64,000 nucleotides of DNA from positions 42,997,472-43,061,471 of the forward strand of contig OX381715.1 in the NCBI GenBank assembly GCA_947462335.1, written 5' to 3'. Every line of letters starts with the position of its first letter. The first letter of the stretch is position 1. The translations under genes and the position numbers were made by a program. This document shows positions 11,032-24,309 of the stretch, one piece after another. The notes under the pieces were generated by a model, which was given only the letters and a program-made list of their open reading frames with translations, did not search any database and was not told the DNA's origin. This stretch comes from Harmothoe impar (taxonomy: Eukaryota; Annelida; Polychaeta; Phyllodocida; Polynoidae).

Positions 11032-12240
11032 TGCAGTCGGTGTCCACATCATACCTCAGTGCCCCCCCCGGCTCTATCATGTGTAGTCGGTGTCCACATC
11101 ATACCTCAGTGCCCCCCCCCCGGCTCTATCATGTGTAGTCGGTGTCCACATCATACCTCAGTGCCCCCCCCCGGCTCTATCATGTGTAGTCGGTGTCCAC
11201 ATCATACCTCAGTGCCCCCCCCACGGCTCTATCATGTGTAGTCGGTGTCCACATCATACCTCAGTGCCCCCCCCACGGCTCTATCATGTGTAGTCGGTGT
11301 CCACATCATACCTCAGTGCCCCCCCCGGCTCTATCATGTGTAGTCGGTGTCCACATCATACCTCAGTGCCCCCCCCGGCTCTATCATGTGTAGTCGGTGT
11401 CCACATCATACCTCAGTGCCCCCCCCCACGGCTCTATCATGTGTAGTCGGTGTCCACATCATACCTCAGTGCCCCCCCCCACGGCTCTATCATGTGTAGT
11501 CGGTGTCCACATCATACCTCAGTGCCCCCCCCCCCCCCCACGGCTCTATCATGTGTAGTCGGTGTCCACATCATACCTCAGTGCCCCCCACCCCACGGCT
11601 CTATCATGTGTAGTCGGTGTCCACATCATACCTCAGTGCCCCCCCCACGGCTCTATCATGTGTAGTCGGTGTCCACATCATACCTCAGTGCCCCCCCCAC
11701 GGCTCTATCATGTGTAGTCGGTGTCCACATCATACCTCAGTGCCCCCCCCCGGCTCTATCATGTGTAGTCGGTGTCCACATCATACCTCAGTGCCCCCCC
11801 CCCCACGGCTCTATCATGTGTAGTCGGTGTCCACATCATACCTCAGTGCCCCCCCCCGGCTCTATCATGTGTAGTCGGTGTCCACATCATACCTCAGTGC
11901 CCCCCCCACGGCTCTATCATGTGTAGTCGGTGTCCACATCATACCTCAGTGCCCCCCACCCCACGGCTCTATCATGTGTAGTCGGTGTCCACATCATACC
12001 TCAGTGCCCCCCCCCCGGCTCTATCATGTGTAGTCGGTGTCCACATCATACCTCAGTGCCCCCCCCCGGCTCTATCATGTGTAGTCGGTGTCCACATCAT
12101 ACCTCAGTGCCCCCCCCCACGGCTCTATCATGTGTAGTCCGTGTCCACATCATACCTCAGTGCCCCCCCCCGGCTCTATCATGTGTAGTCGGTGTCCACA
12201 TCATACCTCAGTGCCCCCCCCCCGGCTCTATCATGTGTTG
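11032..12240 (+). repeat. ~51-bp minisatellite with variable poly-C, about 23 copies
   Basis: Unit: AGTCGGTGTCCACATCATAC then CTCAGTG, a C7-C14 tract, optional A, then CGGCTCTATCATGTGT. Unit length varies almost only through the C-tract, as expected from slippage. Copies are otherwise nearly invariant. Confidence 0.95.
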
Positions 12241-12794
12241 AGTAAGGGTGTAGTGTACGGTTACAGAGGTAAACATCTTTTAAAACTCTACTCTACGCAG
12301 GAACCTCCAACTAAGTATACCCAGTACTGACCTACTCTCCGGCCACTCCCTCCTGTCCCTACAATTTCCATCTCAGGGGAAGGGGAGGCGGATTTGAATG
12401 GCTTTTCTAAGTTTAAGATTGCATTATCAGTATTTATGATAGGAAATAACGGATATAGAACTTTTTTGCCATTTTCATTCTACAGAACAACCTAGCTTAC
12501 AGCAAAACTACCTGGAATATTTGAAAGCCTGTAACTTAAACTTAGAAAAGCCCCCCCCCCCCCGGAAGCATGTTTTCCCTCATCTGGCCACATATTAAAG
12601 CACAATGCAGCTCGTAACGGGGTAAAGTAGCTGAGTAGCAGCTGAACATGACTTTAACCGTCCTGACGACTAAAGTAACGTGTTTATGAACTTACAAGGA
12701 ATACTGAAAACCAGTTAAAAGAAGACCTTAACCAGTTGGTCAGTACTTTCCTTCAAATCTCCATCCAGGGTAACTCCGCCTTAAAGCTTGTGTG
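12241..12794. other. Non-coding stretch
   Basis: Nothing recognisable beyond a C14 run near 12550. Confidence 0.45.
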
Positions 12795-12795
12795 C

Positions 12796-12869
<74 letters not shown>

Positions 12870-13070
12870 GCTTTAATGTTATATACAATTTGTCACCGTA
12901 ATGTATGGATGCAGCCCTGGAGAGTAACTCTCTAAGGATGCATTTATGTATCATACCTAACCAAAGGGTTGATAAACTGCGGAAGGGTCAGCATGATGTA
13001 TAGGCCGAGCGAGTAATTCGCTGATGCTGCATTGGTGCAAAGCGACCCTTCAGCCAAGGATCAGCATGAT
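12795..13070. mobile_element. TTAA-type MITE remnant carrying an (AT)n expansion
   Basis: A pure (TA)n tract (12795-12868) is followed by the family's GCAGCCCTGGAGAGTAACTC palindrome and GGGTCAGCATGATG linker. The same arrangement, with AT repeat in the same half of the MITE, recurs at 13374-13690. Confidence 0.6.
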
Positions 13071-13373
13071 GCATAAATGCAGCAAGGACGTGTATATATA
13101 TATATACATACACAAGGTACAACTACAGTCCTGGCGACTGAAGTGACATATTTATGAACTTTTGGTGAGCACCCAAAGCTACTCTTAGCTTAAACTCAAT
13201 GTACTGTTGTTCCGAATCATCTACTTCACACAGCCACTGCCAATGCCAACCTACACGGCAGGCCTGCCTGTCTCAATAGACCTTCAAACCCAATACTAAT
13301 AGATCTAATGGTGGTTTAGTTATTTTGGAAGATCTGTGGTTGCTGTGATGGGATCGTACTTCTTCTGCTAGCC

Positions 13374-13435
13374 CTTTTAATAAGGGTAGCATAGTCCTTT
13401 ACTGTACTGTGCCCATTTCTTGGCATGCTGCAAAG

Positions 13436-13511
<76 letters not shown>

Positions 13512-13690
13512 GGCCCTGGCGAGTGGTGCATCCATGTATCATCGTTACCCTTTGGACAATGCACTCACTATTGAGGGTGGCATGATGCATCTATGCAGAG
13601 CTGGGTAGGTGCTGCATTGTTGCATCATATAGAGCTGAGACACATGATCAAATGAACCCTGCGGCATCATGCTACCCTTAAACGGCTTAA
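13374..13690. mobile_element. TTAA-type MITE split by (AT)n
   Basis: Left end CCCTTTTAATAAGGGTAGCAT, (AT)n at 13437-13508, then GGCCCTGGCGAGTGGTGC and a right end TACCCTTAAACGGCTTAA. The frames inside the AT tract are artefacts. Confidence 0.65.
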
Positions 13691-14489
13691 GGCTATCTAA
13701 GACACTCCTCCGACCATGTTTTGCCATGTCATTTATTTTTCTAAATCTCTAAATGTCCTAGGGTAAACTGTCTTTGAGTCGGCCATGTACCTTGAGTCGG
13801 CCATTTTGCTTGTTTTTTGGTTCCAAATTGAAGTAATCAATGATTATTTCATTGGATTTCACTATATTTATATTGATACACTATGGAGAAATGCAGCACA
13901 TGATATTTTACCATTTTTTGGAAATGCACATCTAGTCCCCTCCACTGTCAGTCAAAAATACCACATTTTTGATAATATCATGCAATAAGAGCTGTGTTTC
14001 TGATAATCTGCCAGCCACCTTGAAATGAAGTGGAAATAATAAATGAGGTTATATTTGCAATAGTGTGATATTGTTCAAGGGACACAGCTTACCTTAACTA
14101 AAACTGGTTAATGTATTGCATTCACACTGTCTGACATTGCTCAAGAAGAAATAAGCCATTTCCTTGCATTTAGTACAAAAATATACATTCTAGTATGTAG
14201 TAGTTGACTGATGATATGTTGTGGTTGACTCAAGGTACCACAGTGGTTGACTCATGGTACTTGTAGAGAAAAATCACACCTCTTATGTAGTGCAAGCCTA
14301 TAAGCCCTCATGGACATGAATATGAAAGTTGTAGCCTCATTGGCTGGAAAGTCCAATATGTCAGGATAACTTTCATATCAATTCTGAGATGCCCCTACAT
14401 GTTAGCCTAATACAGCAGAGTTCCTAGAATCAAGGATAAGTTGAACAGAGGTCCAGGTGGTCGACCCATGGGCAGTTTACCCTATACTA
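13691..14489. other. Non-coding stretch
   Basis: No gene, RNA or repeat recognised. Confidence 0.45.
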
Positions 14490-14646
14490 CTATAATACTA
14501 CCAGTACTACTCCCCATTCATAACAAGCAGCGGCCACCTTCTACCCGTTAAGTGTACACCCATACAGTCCCTCCATCATTTCAGACCTAGCAGCTCTCAG
14601 CCACCTAACCACGCATCTACTGTCTATGGCCAGACTCATTCATCCT

Positions 14647-14922
14647 CACAGAGAAAAGAAAGTGCGTCAACAGGGAGTCCAGGTTGCCTCCAGAATGACT
14701 CCCCTCTTTAGGGTAGCCCAGTTCGCCAGGGAGTCTATGTGACAAAAGGGAGTCACCTGGGGGAGTCATATAGCTCCCTGGGTCATATGACTCCCCCAGG
14801 GACTCCCAGAGGTCAAACAGAGAGTCACCTAGGCTCCCTTAGGCGACCTGGGCTACCCTAAAGAGGGGAGTCAGTCTGGAGGCAACCTGGACTCCCTTTT
14901 GACGCTGTTTCTTCTCTCTGTG
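14647..14922. mobile_element. Large hairpin MITE (~85-bp arms)
   Basis: Left arm 14647-14734 and right arm 14842-14922 are inverted copies: CACAGAGA...GGGAGTCCAGGTTGCCTCCAG...GGGTAGCCCAG and complement. Inner GGGAGTCAC/GTGACTCCC-like pairs extend the fold. No gene. Confidence 0.8.
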
Positions 14923-15483
14923 CTCCTCTCACCGTCACTGTGCAGGTAGTGACTATAGAACTACTCACGGATGTCTGTAACCTATAGCTCAGGGATATAT
15001 CGATGTTTCTTATCTCAGAATCCTACTCCTATAGCAGTTCTAGCCGTTCCCATTCATAACCAGCCGCGACCACCTCCCCCCTTTAGGTGTACACCCATAC
15101 AGTCTGTCCCTCTTCTCTCCAGCTCCCAGCCAAAACTAACCATGCAGCAAGGTATACCCAGACTCCTTCACACCCTGCTCTCACAGTCACTGGTTGCATG
15201 TAGTGACTGTGGACATACACACAGTAGTGAGCTCAAGGACATTCCAATTCTCCTTTCCTCAAAATCCTACTGTTTATAGCTATGTAACTGGTGCAGACTT
15301 GTTCCCGCATGTACAATGTTTACACCCACACCAGCAATCTCGTGAGACCTTGGCTCTGCTCTCGTGCTGCAGTTTGTTGCCCGGAAGCTATGGGCTGTGA
15401 GTGTCTGGTCATTGCCTAAGTCTCACGATACATTGCGATCTCAGAACTAACATGGCTGCCCATATGGAGAAAACTGAGTCTTC

Positions 15484-15665
15484 GCAGGGGCGTGGCAAGC
15501 AGTTTCAAAGTAGGGGGGACTGAGGGGTATTTTGACCCTTTTGACCCCTTTTTATTGACCATTTTGGTTTGACCTTTTTTGGGGTTGGTCAAAAGTGGGG
15601 GGGGGGGGGGACATTGAGGGGGGGGGACATGTCCCCCCCGTCCCCCCCGGTTGCCACGCCCCTGC
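15484..15665. mobile_element. Small TIR element, ends GCAGGGGCGTGGCAA
   Basis: Perfect 15-bp inverted ends. The interior has G- and C-runs and a TTTTGACC repeat. Non-coding MITE. Confidence 0.75.
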
Positions 15666-15870
15666 TTCGCTATACCGTAGTTCCAATTCCCATTCATAAT
15701 CTGCCCCGACCACCTCCTCCCATTGAGTGTACACGCCAACAGCCCCCAGTCCCTCACAGACTAGCAGTCCCGCTGTAACCAGCTGCAGCCAACCAACCCA
15801 GTCAGCCCCTACCCAGCCCCCTCCCAGCTAACCCCCCCCCCCGGGGGGGGGGGGGTACTTGAATTTTTTC

Positions 15871-16233
15871 TGATACGGGTGTGCGGCTGGACTTATGACA
15901 AGCCTTACCCTTGCTAGGGAGCTTTTGTGTCCAAAACGTACTCTTGCTAGGGCACTTTTGGCTCCAAAATCCTTGTTTTGGCGAGAAAAAAATACGGAAA
16001 TATACTTGATGGGTCATTTTACAGAGAAATTTTATTCATGTCCGGGTAATTTTGGGGGGAATGGCAAAAAATGGTCATTTTTGGGGAAAACATGTCATTT
16101 TTGTGAAAAGGTGACCCTTTCTAGGGAGATTTAGTTGAAACTAGACCCTTGCTAGGGACATTTTTACTTCAAAACAGGACCCTTGCTAGGGAGATTTTGC
16201 TGAAAAAGTACCCATGCCAGCCGCACACATGTG
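15871..16233. mobile_element. TIR element, ends GTGTGCGGCTGG
   Basis: Inverted ends (GGGTGTGCGGCTGG / CCAGCCGCACAC). The interior carries about six copies of (G)ACCCTTGCTAGGGA in a ~30-40-bp rhythm. No gene. Confidence 0.65.
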
Positions 16234-16560
16234 TATACAAAATATACCAAGTGCCATCCTAGTCCGTGTCCCTGACGCTAGGTGGTCTGGCAGGACGACA
16301 TGGGAGTAACCTACGTTTAGCTCGATAAACTAGTGCCATCCCCCCCCCCTCCCGCGAGCCAACCCAATCAAGCATATTTCCCTCACCCTCCTCCCACAGT
16401 CACTGTGTGTAGTGAATATAGCACCACACACAATATAGAACTCCCCTTTAAGTGTATACCCCAGTACCTCCCTCTCCTCTCCAGCTCCCAGCCTCCAACT
16501 AGCTAACCAGCCAACCAACCTCAGCCACTACCAGCCCCCTCCCAGTCCCTCCTCCTCCGC

Positions 16561-19500
16561 CCGGCCACTCCCCCCGCCCCTACAGCAGCACGGGCCGTCA
16601 GTCAGGGACCACAGGGCGGCCAGACGACGTCCTCCTGTGGCAGACGACGTCACACACACCTGGACGCAGGACGTAGCGTTCTGTGAGCGTCTCAGTGAGA
16701 CGCTGGTCGTCGTGGCGGCAGGAGAGGGACTTACCTGGTACACCTCTATACACCTCCTGTAGCTCTCATACACCTCAACACACTACTATACTGAGCTTTT
16801 AGACCTTAACAAGAAGCCTCCCGGACACTTATAGCTGGGACCTCTAGTCCTCCATACTCCAGCCCATTTAACAGTCTACCTCCAAGCTGTACCGGCACAG
16901 GAGGCCGACCACCGGGAGAACCCAACAGTTGGCGGCTACAAGCACGGATAGTGACACCCCGGGTGGCACCCTGACTGGAAGAACCTTCCTTGTCCCCGGG
17001 CAGCCATCACTTACAGGGACAAGCTTGCACACAGCCTATCAGTTCGTATCAGTGCAATCAGCTCCAGTTCCGACTAGGCCCTACACACCTTTAATAACCA
17101 CCTGGACACTTCTATAGCTGGGACCTGTGGCTTTTTAACACTGGTCTACCTTTGAGCAGTAGCCATACAGGAGGCACCACACCAGGAGGGCTGGTAGTAC
17201 CAGCAGCAGTAGCACCGGGAGGAGAGGAGGCAGAGGAGCCGGGCACAGTGCAGCTTCCACCACACCGGGTACACCCCTCCATGTACCACCTACAGGTAAG
17301 GGCTGTCAGTGTGTAGCACTGTGTATGGGGGTGTAGGACCAGGGCAGATAGCACCCACTGATGGAGGCCACTAAAGGGGGATTCTACTGACACTTTGTAC
17401 AGGAGTAACCTGGCAGGGGGAGGGGTTGGGTGCAGGATGATAGGAGAAAGTTAAAGACAAGGCCAGAGACCAGGACACTCACGTTAGAGAGTTGTGAAGG
17501 ATTGTGTAGGATCAGGGATACTATGAGATTTGATCCAATGGTGAGATTTTATACGTGTACTTATCAATACAGGAGAGGAGGGAGAAGGTGGAATAGGGGA
17601 ATGGAGGATGTAAGAAATTAAAAGCTATAGAAGACAGGAACTCTTAGTGTGTAGGGTTGTGTCCATAGCATTGTGTGGGACTGGGAGCGGACATGTCTAT
17701 CCCATGTGAAATAAAAACTCCAAATAATGGGCATTCCGTCAGCTTACCAAAATGAAGTATGTACACGTATGCACTGTGAAACAAATGCTCCAGACACAAT
17801 CAGGAAACCTTTCCAAACCCACCATAACACTTTCTAAGGCCCGGGGTGGATCCTGAGTCTTTGAGTATAGTTAACAACTGCCGACACACCGAGATAATCT
17901 CAGTGTAGGATTGTGTATGGCCAGGGATCCACTAGATCCACTGGTGTATGAAACTTAAAGGTGATTACATTGGGATTTGTCAATACAGCAATGGACGAGG
18001 ACGGGGGAGGGATTGGGCGCAGGTGGATGGAGGGATGGAAGAAAGGGCAGGAAGAAGAAATCAGAATAGACTGAATACTTCAGAGACAAAGAGAGACACA
18101 CAGAAACAGAGACACCGAGGGACAGAAGATTATAAATGCAGAATTATGTAGAAAACACAGCCACAGAGATACACAGAACCATGGGGACAGAGGAACAGAG
18201 GGATAGAGAGACCAAGCGACGGATATAGGGACAGATGGACATAGGGGGACAGAGGGACAGAGGGCAGAGGGATAGAGAGACCAAGCGACGGATACATGTA
18301 GAGCAGTGGCACCCACGCAGTGTGTATAAAGGGGTATGCAGTGCCCCAGGTAATTACCCTACGTGCAGCCAGAGCCCCAGGTAAAGGGAAATACACAATT
18401 TACAGGTTCTAGGATAGTAACATGTATAGGGAATAACTACATGATTATTTTACCAATGTAATATAGCATTCAGTAATTCTCATTGAATAAGTTTTTGCTG
18501 TTTTCCTTTAAGGGCGTCATTGTTTTTACATGATCATCACTAAGCTTAATTTCCAGAGGAGATATCAATAGATATGGAAAAATATAACAGGTGCATTCAA
18601 TTAATCAATATCAATTCTATCAAGAGTGAAATGCACATTTTTAAAATAATCATTTTTTCTAGGCCCTGTGTTCATTGAAAATATGTTTTTGGCATAAATA
18701 TTAAACTATTGGGAATATTTAAAATGTGCAAACGCTGACATATGCTCCCATATCATTAGAATAATCCTTGGCTAATTGCATCATTGTAAAATGTATAGAC
18801 TCCCTCGGAAATCACATTGACTGCGGTGGTAAACTCTGTCCCTTTTGAAACTACACTATGCCATTGGCTGCCTGTCCACGCAGTGCTACCCTGCGGGGAG
18901 GCCTTTACCGGCCCAGTGGAACACCCTACCCATTTAATTGTAGCACTAACTTATAGCACTCTACGGCAGGAGCAGTGAGCCCAAAAAGTGCCCCTTTTAT
19001 GGTAAAACGCTGACACTTTTGAAACGCATACCCTTTTCTAACGTATAAGGCTCACATCTTACTGCTTCTTCACCAATAGTCAGGGTATGGTATTCTGGGC
19101 CGTATATAGGGTGGGCGGGGCCTTAAGGTGCTAGTGTTACGGGTATACATTTGTAGTAGGGTACGTGTTACCAGTCATCTTAAGTACGTTGATACAGGTT
19201 GCCTTGCTGTTGTTGTCATGATGCTGTTGCTGCTGTCCATGGGATATGGAAAGAGACAGATAGATACCGAGACATGCTGCATGGATGGAGCGATGATGAT
19301 TAACTCGCCAGTGTTGTAAGCATGCACCGTGCCTCGTGATAACAAATGTACATGGCTAAAGAGAATACTTTAGATCTCAGCTATATAAAAGCACAAATGC
19401 AATTGTGAAGTTCCCGATGAAGCCTCCACACCTTGATCACGTGTCTCACTTGACGAGATGTGGATGCAGTTCAAATTCACTTCTCGATTTCACAATTTAA

Positions 19501-19698
19501 CTTTAAACATGTTTATTTGGCAACTATTGAAAAGCTCCCAGCGTAAATGAGAACTAATGTGAAATAAAAGCCTAAACTCAGCAGTTGAAATAATGGGCAT
19601 TCCGTCGGCTTACCAAAATAAAGTATGCACCGTAAAACAAATATCCCAGACACAACCTTCCCAAACCCACCGTAACACTTTTTAAGGCCAGGGGTGGG
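16561..19698. other. Non-coding stretch with local duplications
   Basis: The segment with ACTTATAGCTGGGACCT near 16828 is repeated at about 17105. A GACAGAGGGA-type simple repeat occupies 18090-18300. A ~195-bp dispersed repeat (17700-17895: ATGGGCATTCCGTC...GTTAACAACTGCCG) has relatives at 19563-19697 plus 23064-23180 and, inverted, at 31580-31715. No gene recognised. Confidence 0.5.
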
Positions 19699-19700
19699 TA

Positions 19701-22700
19701 GGGGAGAGAGGGGAACGTTGACCACCTGGGCAAGTTGAACCACTTGCTCTCTTTGCTATTCCTTTGAGAATTGTCCAGCAGTTTGCCTACCACATTACCC
19801 CCTTATATAAACAGTTCAGAGCAGCAGCATCATATTTATATTGGGATGCTGAGGAGCAACTCAGACAACATTGAAGATTTATGCCCTTGAAAGTAAAAAC
19901 ATTTGTTCTTTGTTGTTACAAAACATTGTTGTCAAATATCTGTACGGAGGTCAAAGTATACATCTAAATGCTTCAATAGAACCTGATTTTACCCCTGAGC
20001 GTATGATGTAATTGGAATTACATCAACATTATCCATGGTGGCCGGCATGGGGTACATTGAACCACAATAATTGGGGCACCTTGAACTATGCTCTTGAAGT
20101 ACTAGTTCTATTATCTAACACATATGTGCCTGTGCATTGTAGTGCATAGAAGGACAAGGTATCACTGCTCCTCACCAGCGGGCAGCATTTTCTGCAAGGT
20201 CTCCTCATCAGCTTATACCCAGCAAACTGGAGTCAGTTTGAGTGACTATGTGTTAGCCCCCCACACCTGCGTTGGTTGACTCAGAAATGAGTCATATAGT
20301 GTTAAAACACAGCCTCCCCAGCACTCACACATGTGTGATAATGCAGCCTGACTGGAGCTCACCCGTGAGTCATAACACAAGCTCACCAGCACTCACACAT
20401 GTATTATAACACAGCCTCACCAGCACTCACACACTTATTATGATGTCTCTCCAGGAGGGGGGGGGGCATATTTTGTTTATCAAATCTTTAACTTTATTGA
20501 TAACATCAATTAAACTATTCATCCTGTTTAAATGTGAGGGTTTCTTGCATGGTTATTTCTCCATCACTGGTTCTATTGTCTTCCTCTATTTGTCTGCTGG
20601 GAATGAAAGATTCTGTTCTCTATTTCTGGAATGAATTAATAAGAGGGACATTAGATATAAACAACCACATGATAGACAAATGTAGTTTATGGTACTGTAG
20701 AATTTACAAATTATCTGCAAGTACAAATTACAGTTGGAGTGTAGGACAACCCACCTTAGGCTATATCTATATTCTCCTTTCCTGTCTTTGAATGTCTGCC
20801 TATTCTGTAATGAATTAATCAGAATACATTAGAGATAAGTAAAAACATAGAAATAGTAAATGTTAGTTTATGTTACTGTAGAATTCACAATCATCTGCAA
20901 CTTACACTAGGTTTACTGTAGGACAACCCACCTTACATCTGTTCTCCTTGCCTGTCTCTGCCTGTCTGTTGTGAATGCTAGGTGCTATGGACAGAGAACA
21001 AAGGAAATGGCGGGAAATTTGAAATCGACCAATCAGAACACAGGAAACCTACATAGTGTGTCATTGTGGGTGATGATGCGTCATACTGAGTGAGAGCTGA
21101 CACGGAGTGACTCACAGTCACGCATGTGTCAGAACCTGCCATGCTTGTTCAGATATGGCATGTGCCCCTATTATCACCCCCTGCAACATAATGTATTAGC
21201 TTTTTATCAAGAGTTCTTAACTGTTTCTTATGATTATTTAGGCTCACATTGGTCACTGATCATCACATTTTCTAATTCTTGTAAGACCTAGGTCAATCAA
21301 TGTCTAAATACTATGTAAAATGTAGATGATTCCCATTCAGTCCTATGCCCCATAGAGAAAAGTGATCCTCTTTTTCACCTTATATATGCATCTAAATACA
21401 CTATTATTGACAATCATCATGTACGCCCTATACATATGTTTAAAATCATTTGAGTAAATATCTTGGTTATGGAATAAGATCACTAAAATCAACATCAAAT
21501 GATATACCCCCTCTGCCAAATACAAGCAGTCAGAATCCATACAGTTACCATTATCTCTTAATGCTGAGTGATAATGCACCACACTGAGTGAGAGCTGACA
21601 GGGAGTGACACATCATGACACATGTGTCACAACCACTTTTTGGGGCATGGGTGAGGATGAGTCATGCTGAGTGACACCTGACAGGGAGTGGCGCAAAGCC
21701 ATGCAGTGCCATCTAGCAGCTCCAGGAAAATGGGTGAGGATGCGTGATGCTGGGTGAGAGCTGACACATAGTGAAGCATAACCATACAGACTCACCCACT
21801 AGCTATAATAGAATGGGTGAGGGTGCTTGATACTGAGTGAGAGTTGACGGGGAGTGGCTCAGGGTGGCTCAATGCGTGATCACGCGAAATATGCTCACCC
21901 TGCATCACCCATCATGACACAGGGTGGCGCCATTTTGCTGGGTAGGTGAGAGCTGAGAAAATAATACTCAGTTCAACCTCTGGGTCTACTATAGGCTGTA
22001 TAGGACGTATTTAAAAACCTGTATTTTATTAGGCACACAAAAAGAGACACACATTAGATATAATTTGGTTATACTATCATGATAAAATATGTAGTCTGCC
22101 AATTGGGATAATAAATTCTTTTGTAGCATATTCAGAGTGCCTTTATCCCTAGATTATAAACATTTTTAGAAGCAAAACAGCCTGTTACATCATGAAAGAA
22201 TATAACCAAGGATCTATATAGACCTTGCAAATAGTAGAAATCCTCTTAAGATGGTTTATATAGACCTAAAGGTTACTTGACAGACTTGTGTGCATTAAAT
22301 ATGTACTTTTTATACTCAATCCTCTTCAAAAGTAAGAATAGCAAGTAATTACACCTTAACTTTCAATAATAAATCCATATTGCTGATAGTTTGAACCATT
22401 CAATATATGTGGTTCAAGGTGCCCCAGGGGATGGGTCAACCTGTTCAGAGCATGGGGCACATTGAACCACACAAAGATTTTATTTTTTAAATTCAAAATA
22501 AATACAAAAAACAACCATACTTGCTCTGCCATAAGTGATCATATGTATGGATCCCTGGAGTGAGTAGTATAGGGTGGAAATTCGATTCTTTTCTCAAATG
22601 AGGGTTTGACATTTTTCTAACAAATGAGTAGTACTGTTATCTTATGGAATAATAAGCTACAAACCAGATTTCAACTCCCATTTTTCCCAAATTGATGGCC

Positions 22701-23061
22701 ATAGAATTTATAATTGTATTGTATAATATGGTCAATACCTAATTTAAATATTGATTATCTCATTTTAATTAATTTCCATTTAATTCAACAAAAAAGTATC
22801 AAAACTATCGCCAAAGGGTCGAAACTGGTCAATATATTACATGTCACATACCAAATGAAAGCTCTTGATGAGCTGTACACGGATATGGCAATATCACAAC
22901 ATTTTCAATATGCGACTTCGGATCTATTTCGTTAAAACGGGTCACATGTATCGCAATGATCTAAGGAAACTGCTAGTTCCAAGATTAAAGTCCAGATCAC
23001 TTCGATAAGGTCAGTAAAAACATAAATGTGCAAAAGTGGTTCAAAGTGCCCCTCTCTCCCC
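19701..23061. mobile_element. 3.4-kb TIR transposon, TA target, no gene
   Basis: Ends GGGGAGAGAGGGG (19701-19713) and CCCCTCTCTCCCC (23049-23061) are perfect inverses, each bordered by TA (19699-19700, 23062-23063). Left and right flanks join to match the continuous repeat at 17700-17895, which acts as an approximate empty site. Internal CACATTGAACCAC/GGGGCACCTTGAAC motifs recur at both subterminal regions (about 20050 and 22410). A right-end fragment of the same family is at 31715-31936. No transposase frame is visible; there is a tandem duplication at 20610-20980 and a GAGTGAGAGCTGACA repeat at 21065-21900. Probably a non-autonomous or decayed element. Confidence 0.8.
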
Positions 23062-23514
23062 TACTGAGTCTTTGAGTATAGTTAACAACTGCCGCTCCAC
23101 GGCCCCACTTATTATAGGGTAGGAAATTTGACCGTCCTATGTTTTTATGGAAAAGATGTGCCTGGATCACCCAACTCCAACCACTGTCCCTGTATTTCAG
23201 GGCTGACTGTGCCTAGGCCTTTCATGCAGAACTCATCCTTTACAGCAAAACTAAATTAGTCAATTTAAGGTTATAATCTGACCGCTCTATCTATCATGGT
23301 CTTGAGGACCTCTGAACGCTCCCCTATTTAGAATCTAATGGACATTGACCACCACTGCACTTGATATCGGTTATCAAATCTACGAGTGAGACCCCCCCCC
23401 CTCCCCCAGGATCTCCAGCCTCCCCCATAGTAGATCTTCCGTCATGAAGTATCTACCTGGGGAGTACAGGGCCCCTCTCTGGCTGTAAAGCTGTAATGGA
23501 TGCCGTACGCCACA

Positions 23515-23857
23515 CGTATTAGTGACTGATTTTTAACGTTTCACAGAATCACACGTCTACTCCGACCCTCTGAGGCCCGCATGAGGCCTTGACGCTTAAT
23601 GTTTGTTTGTTTTCATGATGTACTAATGCTGTGCTTGTTGGATTGTGTCGGTGCACCATGCCGTGCCTGTGGGAGTGTATCAACCCAATAGGGTCGGCTT
23701 ACACTCAGTTTCCCCTGATTGGGAGGTGCTATCGGTAGTGCATACTGTACTGTACAGCATTAGTGCAAACACACATTAAGCATCAAGGCCTCATGCGGGC
23801 CTCAGAGGGTTGGAATAAATGTGTGATTCTGTGAAATGTTAAATCAGTCGCTAATAC
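23515..23857. mobile_element. MITE with ~95-bp terminal inverted repeats
   Basis: Left GTATTAGTGACTGATTTTTA ... CTGAGGCCCGCATGAGGCC, right the inverse, ending TAAATCAGTCGCTAATAC. No coding capacity. Confidence 0.8.
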
Positions 23858-24309
23858 ATACTACATTAAAGTGGCTTTCTCACCGAGCGTATCCCACTCA
23901 CGATTCTAGTACTGTTCTAGTCTACTATGTGGTGAAGTGCGAGTGGTGAGAATGCCCCTTTAAGCACTATGCTGCCCTTAGAGGGTTAACTGTCTTCTCT
24001 GGGGAAGACGTAGACATAGACCATATTGCCCTGTCAGGTGATCCTTCACCTCACACGTGAAAAAGGACCACCTGAATCATGCAGGGTCTCACACCTCAGC
24101 CTTTCCACCTGCCACCGTCACAAGTGAGTGTAGCTGCACAGCAAGCTATACTGTAGATTTACAGTATTTCCATACTGTTCAGCTACACTCACCTACTGTA
24201 AAACCCACACACAGAAGCTTGTGGGTTCGAGTCTCTGCTGGGCACAATAGATATTACTATTGAAATGCAGCTGAATTAAATTCATAAACCTACTGAGAAT
24301 TGAAGGATC

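Larger units (their letters stand above)
14490..16560. repeat. Degenerate reiterated segment, four copies
   Basis: A block with CCATTCATAACCAGCCGCGAC, CCACC..., GTGTACACCCATACAGTC and CACAGTCACTG...GTAGTGACT recurs near 14490, 15030, 15690 and 16440. Later insertions (hairpin MITE 14647-14922, TIR elements 15484-15665 and 15871-16233) separate the copies. Confidence 0.6.

Noticed and set aside
9798..12330. Many short frames of 60-160 codons
   Set aside because: They are translations of the two minisatellites.
13399..13608. Ile/Tyr-repeat frames on both strands
   Set aside because: Direct translation of the (AT)n microsatellite; the same applies at 37616-37885.
16929..17393. Possible host exons
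   Set aside because: The short frames lack domain similarity, and the segment is a local duplication (16828 and 17105), so coding is not supported.
24200..24250. A tRNA gene
   Set aside because: Only a B-box-like GGTTCGAGTC is present; no A box, anticodon stem or acceptor pairing could be made.
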